Source: Owenia fusiformis (taxonomy: Eukaryota > Annelida > Polychaeta > Sabellida > Oweniidae). From it: 64,000 nucleotides of DNA. The stretch's first letter is position 1. Every line of letters begins with the position of its first letter. Below, piece by piece: positions 14,701 through 23,700 of this stretch. Location of the stretch: assembly GCA_903813345.2 (NCBI GenBank), contig CAIIXF020000010.1, positions 17,187,181-17,251,180 on the forward strand, read 5' to 3'. The notes below the pieces were generated by a model. It saw only the letters and a program-made list of their open reading frames with translations, ran no database searches and had not been told where the DNA came from. A program made the position numbers and the translations under genes.

Positions 14701-17700
14701 TCATCCGACAGTTCAGAGTTTGGTATCTGTAGTAAATGAATTATGCAAGATTTGTTCAACTGAGCATAAATAATGAGCTATCGCTGCAACGCTGTTGCTG
14801 ATTAGCTAAAAGCGAAACATATAAGGCTCCGCACAATTAGTCGAAATTGACTGACAATGATAAACTGTCGGTTAAGCACATGTCGATGTGATTGGTACAA
14901 TGTAAAAAAATAAAAAGACACAGACTTAAGCAAGACTTATGACACATGTAACATTGTAAATGCATGCATTTATGTTGCAAAAGGGTCTTTGCTCAAATCT
15001 ATCATCTATATTTTCAGGGAAAATGATTGAATCAGTGTCCCAAACAAACTATCAAAACAGTGTTCTCTCGGTTTGTCACGCATAAGCTCTACAGTTAAAA
15101 TACGTTTTAATCTTACAGCTGGTCAAAGAATTTGAACTGGAATTTGTGTGACTTTGGAAAGGCTATAAAGTGATTCTTGAATTACTCAGATGCGAGTAGA
15201 TAGTTACCAGTTTCGCCACCAGGTGGCTGATTCGGGGGAATTAACATGGCAGGGTATTACAAAATTCCCTTAAACTTAAATATGCATCAGTTCTAGTGGT
15301 TCACTTTTCATATTACCCTTATGTATCTGATAGTTATACAAATTAACATATGTCCAGTAAAAGAAAATATTATCTGCCCAACACAAGAAAAGATATTTCA
15401 CTTTTTGTGGTTTTACAACATGGGGTCTATGGGGAATCTCCCCGACCTAGAATTCACATTTTCAAAGAAAATTAAATTTTCAAAGTTGATAAACTCTTTT
15501 CAAAACCACATTTCTAAATGTAATTTTACATGTAGATTCCAAATATGACATCAGTTTGACTGAATTGTGAATTTTTAATGACATAAATCAAGATTATTTC
15601 TACTCGCATCTGGGATATTCCCTTCATTTATATCATCGATCTCTCTCAGCTTATGGAATTGGAAGCTAATTGGCTTTTAATTACATCTATCACTTTTGAA
15701 ATTGTTATTTGTACAAGCAGTGTACAAAAGAATAACTCGAAACATGACTTTATCAAGAAATCATTTATGTCAGCATCGTTTTTTACAAGCTAAACCAAGT
15801 AGATATAATTTGAACTGATTTCTCATGTAATGTTTTATTTATCATTAATTTTTATATTGTCCATCTTGTATTTTTGTATGTGTATTGTAATACCTAAACA
15901 CAAATACTGCATAGTCTATTCCTATTAGAATTTTGTCTGTGTTTAAACATTAAAAATGTTTTCAGTTTTAGTCATATTTGCATGAATACACTCACATGTG
16001 AAGGGGGGGGGACTTGTAATATGTGGCATGTTTATTACCTGTTTGCAATACTAAATTTCAGCTAGACCCATTTTGATGAATATTTGTAAATACTTGGAAA
16101 ATATCCATGTTTTTATGGAACAAGTGTTGTGTTTATAATTCTAAAACAAATGAATAGAAAACTTATGCAACATTAAAAGCATGACATTTTTCCAAGATGT
16201 GGTGGTGAATAATGAATATGGATTTAAATTAAAATTTTATGACGTTTGTACTTTATTCACATCTCCAGGTCTGATCCGAAGTTATTCAAGGATGATGTGG
16301 ACATTAAATTTAGCCGAACTCTAAACTCGTGCAAAGTTCCGCAGGTAATTCTCCATGTTATTTGTGATTGAAGATTTTGAATAATAAAGGGAAAAGGCCT
16401 CTTCACAGTTGACAACATTTAATTCTAAATGTCATATTTTTTGAAAATGTGTTTTCTTCTGTTCACAAAAAATGAACTATTTAATCGGATATAAATATAT
16501 CTGAACACCTTTCAATGAGAACACATTTTTGGTTCAATTTTCTTTATGTGCCAAAGACATCCATGTTACAAAACCTTGAAAAGTGAACTCCTCTGATTAC
16601 CTGTCTATCTTGGAAACTAACTTTAATTAAATAATGGAATTTTAGATACGACATGCCTCTGTTGAGAAGCTTTTGGAGAGATTGACGGATCTACGATTCA
16701 TGAGCATCGACTTCATCAATACATTCCTACTCACATATCGTGTCTTTACGACAGGACACAAAGTTCTAGATGCTTTGAGGAAAGTCTACCAGAACCCCGA
16801 GTTTGGAAACTTGGAGAATAGCCTCGCTTTGAACTCAATGACGTGAGACAATCTTCATATTTTTATTCACCCAAATATCAGACATTAGATCATTTGGTTC
16901 ATATTATATGAATTTTCACAAGACTTGTATCAATGACAAATCAATGGCAAAGTTTAATATTTAATTGCCGTATTATTATGACTTTAAGATATTTCTATTT
17001 TGATTGGTGTTAACATGAGGAGTGAGCTAACAATCAATCAGATTGTATGTACCCGATATGCTCTACATTAGTAATTGTTTTACATCATAGCGCCTTAATT
17101 CTCAATTCTTTTGAATTTTTTCAAAGTTCAATATTGAATATGATGTTTGCATGATTGTAGATCATTTGAAGGCATATCAAATGCTGAGAGCCCCACAGAG
17201 AGCCATCAAGAGTTTGAAATGAGCCCTCCTGATAAACATCAACATTTCCTCATAAAACCCACACCAGAACGTGTCCGTAGAGTCTCCACCAATGGCACGA
17301 TGAGGATAGAGGTCACAACAACCAAAGACCCTCTACCCCCAGAAACCATCAAGCTGCGTGACCCTCGAGAAAGTATTGACTCTGGGGTGGACAGTAAACG
17401 AACTTCGATTGATAGTCGTTTTGATTACAGTAAAAGGACTTCAATGGATAGCCGTTATGATACATATAGCAAACGTGCATCGATGGACAGTCGAAGTTAT
17501 GACTCGCCATATAGTAAAAGACCCTCCATGGATAGTCGATATGACACTCATAGTAAACGTACCTCAGTGGATAGTAAATATGAAAGTAAGAGGACCTCTA
17601 TAGACAGCAAGTGCTATGATATGAAACGGGTTTCTATTGATAGTAGAAAAATAACAGGTTTGTATGAAAACTTATAAATAATTTATTTGGTGTATACTTA

Positions 17701-20700
17701 CACACAATGTTAAATTTTTGATTCTTTGTCGCCACCAAAAATCACTTTTATATTGGTGAAATTTTGTCATGTTTATGCCTATTGAACTTGTTATGAAGCA
17801 ATGATTGAAGAAATGATTGACTCGAAACTTGGAAGAGCTTATCTTGAACAACATTGTATTTTGATTTAAAATGTTCACAATTTATTGTAATATAGCAAAA
17901 ATTCATAAGAGACAAAAGTTTAACTTTTAGGTCATTTTGATTTTATCAGCATGAAATTGTATGTTTATTTCTAGAATTAGAAGTCTACAGTACTACATTG
18001 TAGGCTATGATCCTCAGGATACACACCACATATGTTTAACTAATACCACATGTGATATCACAAAGCTTAACAGTTCTGATAGAATCTCTTCTTGCATCTT
18101 GGAATTTTGATGTCTTGCAAAATTTTAAATGCAGTCACATATGTCCAATAGTTGATCTGAAGAATTTGTATTTGTAGATGATTACATAGAGGAGGTCCCT
18201 TCTGACAGACCTGTGACCCCCACCAGTCAGGAAGTAGCGGGCCTGCTCCAGCCACCAAAGTCTCATCTAGCCCCTATCGCTCCTGCAGAAAGTATCGCAG
18301 ACACTCCCTCAGAATCTGAGTCCCCCCAGGAACCATCCCCACCCCCAGAACGACCGAGTGTCACATGTATCACATTTACAACTGTACCTGGCGAATCAAG
18401 CTCAGATAATCTGTTAAGTCCACCAGTTCATACAACCACCGCATCATCTTCCATGGAGACTCTAGTTGACTCCCAGGGTGCCCCTAGCCCTCAACAGATT
18501 AGTGCAGCACCAAGCTCAGACACCCTCTGTCCTGGGTCAGCAACTAACAGCCCGGGGATTTCACCATACGGATCACCGAAAAAATCACCAAGTAAACTGA
18601 TGCAGAAAGTTAAAAAGTTTGATGTGCCACCGTTGAAGATCCCAAGTGTCAGCTGCATGGATGCACTGGCATTGTCTCCAACTTCAAGTCCAACATTTGC
18701 ACGTCGTGGAACTTCACCGAGTAGTGCACCTGGATTTGACAGAAAGGCAACATCTCCAATCTTGAGGAAACCTGTAAGCAAAAGAGCATCTTCACCTAAC
18801 TTACAAAGAGGTAAATTATGTATTTTTGTTATGGAATTAATATATTGCATGCATGCTTTTTGCATTTTTATCACTTTGTAGTGATGTACAATGTACATCT
18901 GTCTCAATATTCCACCAAAGCTGTGCTTGATCGTTTGATCATGGAAATACATGTACAAGGATGTCTTTGTATTCAAAGATCTGAACCCAAACTGGTAAAA
19001 TTCAGTCAAAATTGGCAACTTGAAGGTTGTAACACAAATTTTACATTTTATAAAGGACCTATATATTTTTTATTATAAATTATTTATTAAACATTTATTA
19101 TGATATGATAAGCAAGTATTTAAGCTGCAGACATATCCTGCTATTACTTTTTTGTTGATGCGTAAGCAACAGCATGATACCCCCTCCCTTGATTATATAG
19201 CTAATTTTGCTTTGATATATGTTGTAGGGTCTCTGCCATTACGGCGTCGTGCTCCCTCCCCCGTGTTTCCCAGTAGCAAGAAATCTCCTGTGTCAAGCCC
19301 CAAGCTTCAGCGAGCCCCTTCCCCCATTATATACAGCTACTCTACACCCAACTTGGGCACAAAGTTCAAAACTTCTGGTAACTTTATTTCATTGTTTGAA
19401 TTTTTGTTATTCATATGTGTTTATTTATTTGATTATAATTCTTTTTAAACCCATATTTGTCAGAACCTTTTGTATATTACGGCCATATGCCTCTTAATAT
19501 ATGTTCTTCTTCGTGTAAAATTTTGAAATACTGCAGGAGAAAGTGCAATGGGCATTTATTTGGAAGTGAATACAAATGAATGCCCAAACAACCTAAAACC
19601 TATAAGCAATAGCAAGATTTTGTTTTTAGCCTCAGGGAAGAGACCCAGCACAATGAGTGCTGATGCCGACTATTCAGGTGCTTTCTCCTCCCCCAGGAAT
19701 AGTGTAGCAGCAAATCCTGAGGGGTCACCTCCACAGGCTAAAGCTGGTGCTGTAGTGACATCCTCTCGTGCTTCAAAACGCAGGTATATATAAGGTGGTC
19801 CGATAAAATTTAGTCCCTTTATTACAAGCAAGCATTAAATATTATTTTAACTATAATGATATATACCATTGGAAAGCTACATGTAATTTATATTCTATGA
19901 TTTGGCATATATAGGATTTATACTTGTCGGGAACTAGGTTAGTATTTTGATGTATGTTGACAAATTTATTTTGGAAGTAAAAGTCCATTACATTTTGCTG
20001 TGGTTATGTACATTGAATCATGAAGTGATTTTTAATGTGAAATTTCTTGGGGTGGGAGAGGAATAATTCTGAAATGTAAACCAGTCAGATGTTTTCATCT
20101 GTATGAGTGACACAAAAATGGACCATGCATGCATTGAGAATTTTCATGAACTCTGATCATTCATAAAAAATATTCTTTGTATACATGACAATGTATTATA
20201 TATTCTGCCAGATCTAGTTCAGTAGCAGCGACTACTGCATTTGCTGCAGCCACAGCTGGCTGTTCCCAGAAAAACTCTGGGAATACTTTACCACCCCCTC
20301 GTCGCATCAGCAGGTTTCACAGTGCTGGTAAGGAAGTGCTGCTGCCACAGGAAATAGTCCCTATTTAGAAATAGTTCTTTGATGTTGTTCACCCCATATA
20401 TTATATATTAATGTTGTATTTTAGGAAAGTGATTTGTTTTGGAAGAATATAACATATTTTGAAGAGTTATAATGTTCTTGTCCCACCTCCTAAAATTTAT
20501 CACAAATGTTATCCCTTAAAACTAAAATGCTATGTTGCTTTGACAGTTTATGCAATAAAAACCCTTTGAATGAAAAACTAATGAATTAAATGAATATTCT
20601 TCCATTTCAAGTTACATGATAGAAAAATCCTAACACTCACATTTTATTTTAAATTTCTGAAATTCTTTAGTTCTTAATTTTAGGTATCACAGATTATGTT

Positions 20701-23700
20701 CGACTCATTTTATTAGTTGTCTAATACCCAGGGTGGATTGTCCTTGGCAATTTCAGCATCATCTGAAACCACTAAGTAGTGCTTGACTGGCATTTCCTAT
20801 TTATTCAGTTTATTCACAAGTGATTTTAAAAACTCTAAATCAGTCATGAATCATCATTCTTAAGCAATGTCTTGAAACAGTTATTTATAGTATACATGTA
20901 GGTACCATACATAAATTTCAGTACTTTCGGTACTGTGAATTAGGTATAATGAAAATTTATGTTTTCTGTCTTCACCTTATGAAGCACTTAAACAATGGTC
21001 ATGTGACAACTGTATCCACCCTGTGTATTAGTATTTAGAAATTATGCGATTAGGTACACATTTAGGTATTTACTGTAGCTAATACTCCATTGTTTGCATG
21101 TTAAAATAAATAGGTGGATGTACTAAACTACATGTACGTAGATTAGTGGATTAAACTAGCAGCCCCTTCATTAGTATACTTGTGTACTGGGTGGTTAATA
21201 TCCCACTGGACGAAGTTCAGTAGGGATATAGGGAATCCTGGAATCTGTCCATCGGTCCATCTATCTATTCTGGCAATAATACAGATCCTCATGGACTGAT
21301 TTTCTTTATCTTGAACTCCACTTTACTTTCCAAAGACTAACCAAAACAAATAATGGTGGTGATTTCATTACTATGAACAAGATTTTTCATTTTAACCCAA
21401 ATTAAAAAAAGAGAGAGAATGAAGAATTCTCTTAAAATAGCCAATAATGATTTGGGAAAACATTTTTTGTTCATTGGGATTGTCTACTCTGTGACGTTGC
21501 CCTTTTAAAGAGAGAAGGAATCAAAGGAATCAAAGTTCACTTTTTATAACATGATGTCTGACCCAAGTATGGTCATGGGTTCTTATTGAAACCCCATGAT
21601 ATGTTTCAGCTCAATCCTAAATAACTACAATATAACAATATGTACATCCTATGCAGAAACGTCATGCATAGCCCTGCTTTCAGATGATGTGAACTGCAAT
21701 GATTCCTACTCTAAATGGTGATTTAGGTCCATACCTTATATAGTCATGACCTTATATGGAAGTTTAGTTGGTATTGTACTGTGTTGTAGATCTAGCTCTG
21801 CGGCTGCAGCGTCAGCTTTTGCCGCAGCAACAGCTGGTTGCGCTAAGTCTAAACCAGGTGTGGTGCCACCTAGGGGGATTAATCGGTACCATAGTGGAGG
21901 TACTAGTCATTGGCATCTGAAGTTTCTGAGGCACTGTCCTATTTGTTAGCACTAAATTTTACATACGAAACATATAAAGAATCATCTTATAATCGTTTAA
22001 CATAAATTTATAATATTGTATTGTATATGTTATTTTTGAGATAGAATAGAAATTAACTGAAAAAGAATCAAGTCAGTAACATTAGGATGGGTGCCATCTA
22101 GCAATTACTGAAATCATAGACAAATATAATCATATAATATGCATATATATTTATCAACCTAAATATCATACTTTCATTCTTTATGTCAGAAAAGAATTCT
22201 ACACAGAATTTAGTGTGAAACATTTGAGACTGCCTCTCAATTTTTTGAATCCACAATATATGTTGTTTTATAATATTAATATATTCATTTATATAATTGT
22301 GTAGTTTTTAGTTTACATTTCCATTTTATTTTCAAGTTTAAAGTTTTGAATGAGACTATTCAGTACTATGTACACTTATGCAAATGTTTTTCCAAAAGTA
22401 CAATATTTAGCATATGAACATTTTTTAGTTAAAGAGTGAAATTGTATTAGGAAACTGAAAAACAGGTCAGTACATGGTTTATTTAATGTATCCAAATTAT
22501 ATGATAACTATCAAACAAAAATGATTACCAACAACTGAACAGTTTAACCTGTATATCCAAACACCTCTCTAATCTGAACACCTCCCAATGTGAACACTCT
22601 TCCAGTCCCATTTTTTCCTTCAGTTGAATTTCATGTTTAAAAGCCTTGAACCTCTCAATTTGAACATTAAAAATCATATTTGAAAAATTAACCTGTTCTG
22701 TACAAAATTGCACAAGTATTTTCTATCAATCACTATTTTTATGATAGCCAGAAATAATTAAATAGTCTAAACCACGGTGTGTCATAACTAATTCATTTGA
22801 ATTCTCAAATATTGGAATACTATAATATAAATTGAACAGTAAATATTCATTGAGAATGTGAAATATTTTGAAATGTGAACACCTCCTGTCTGAACTCTTT
22901 TAGCCTTAACCAATGGTGTTTGGATTATAGACAGGTTTTACTGTTCATTATATGAAAATATTCTATATAATATCAGAACAAGACGTCCCAGGTAAATGTT
23001 AGAAGACTAAAATATCTGTACTGTATTATACTGAACTGTACTGTATTTGATCAAACTGAACATAGCATACTTTACACATACTTTTGCATTGTTAGGACCA
23101 GCAGATTTAAAGCCATACCTTTATGCCAAGAAGAGAGAGTCTGTAATAAGCACTGCAGCCACCATGAGAGTATTGAATGTAGTCAGGCACTGGGTGACAA
23201 AGCATGGACAGGTAAATTTTTGTCGCACTTTGAAATAGTGCTTTATTGACACCTTGTGCTGCTGGGCATGCCTGTGGGAGGGCAGATTGTTCTCTTAAAT
23301 AACTGTACGGTGAAATAATAATTTTTAACCTATGTATTCAAATGAAAATGAAGTTTTGTATACTGCAATGCTGAATAACAAGTTTCAATCAAATATCTAT
23401 TTAAAATGACCTGGACAGATTACACATCAATCATTGTATAGTAAGATATCACTGTGATCCTTGTGACATGATGTAACTAAAACCTGAAAACAGCGTCACA
23501 AAGTTTTGTTGTGAGATTCAATTACTGATATAATGTGCACTATATATGATTAGAAAATATGACATATAACTATATTTAGGACTTTGAGAATGACCCTGCC
23601 TTGAAAGATGATGTGAAAGACCTGATGGAAGAAATGGTGTTTAATGCCAACCTCCTTCCCGCAGAACACAAGGCTGCAGCCTCCATACTGCGTCAACTTA

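Noticed and set aside
18491-19018. Minus-strand 175-codon frame
   Set aside because: Antisense shadow of a Ser/Pro-rich RasGRF exon; no recognisable protein.
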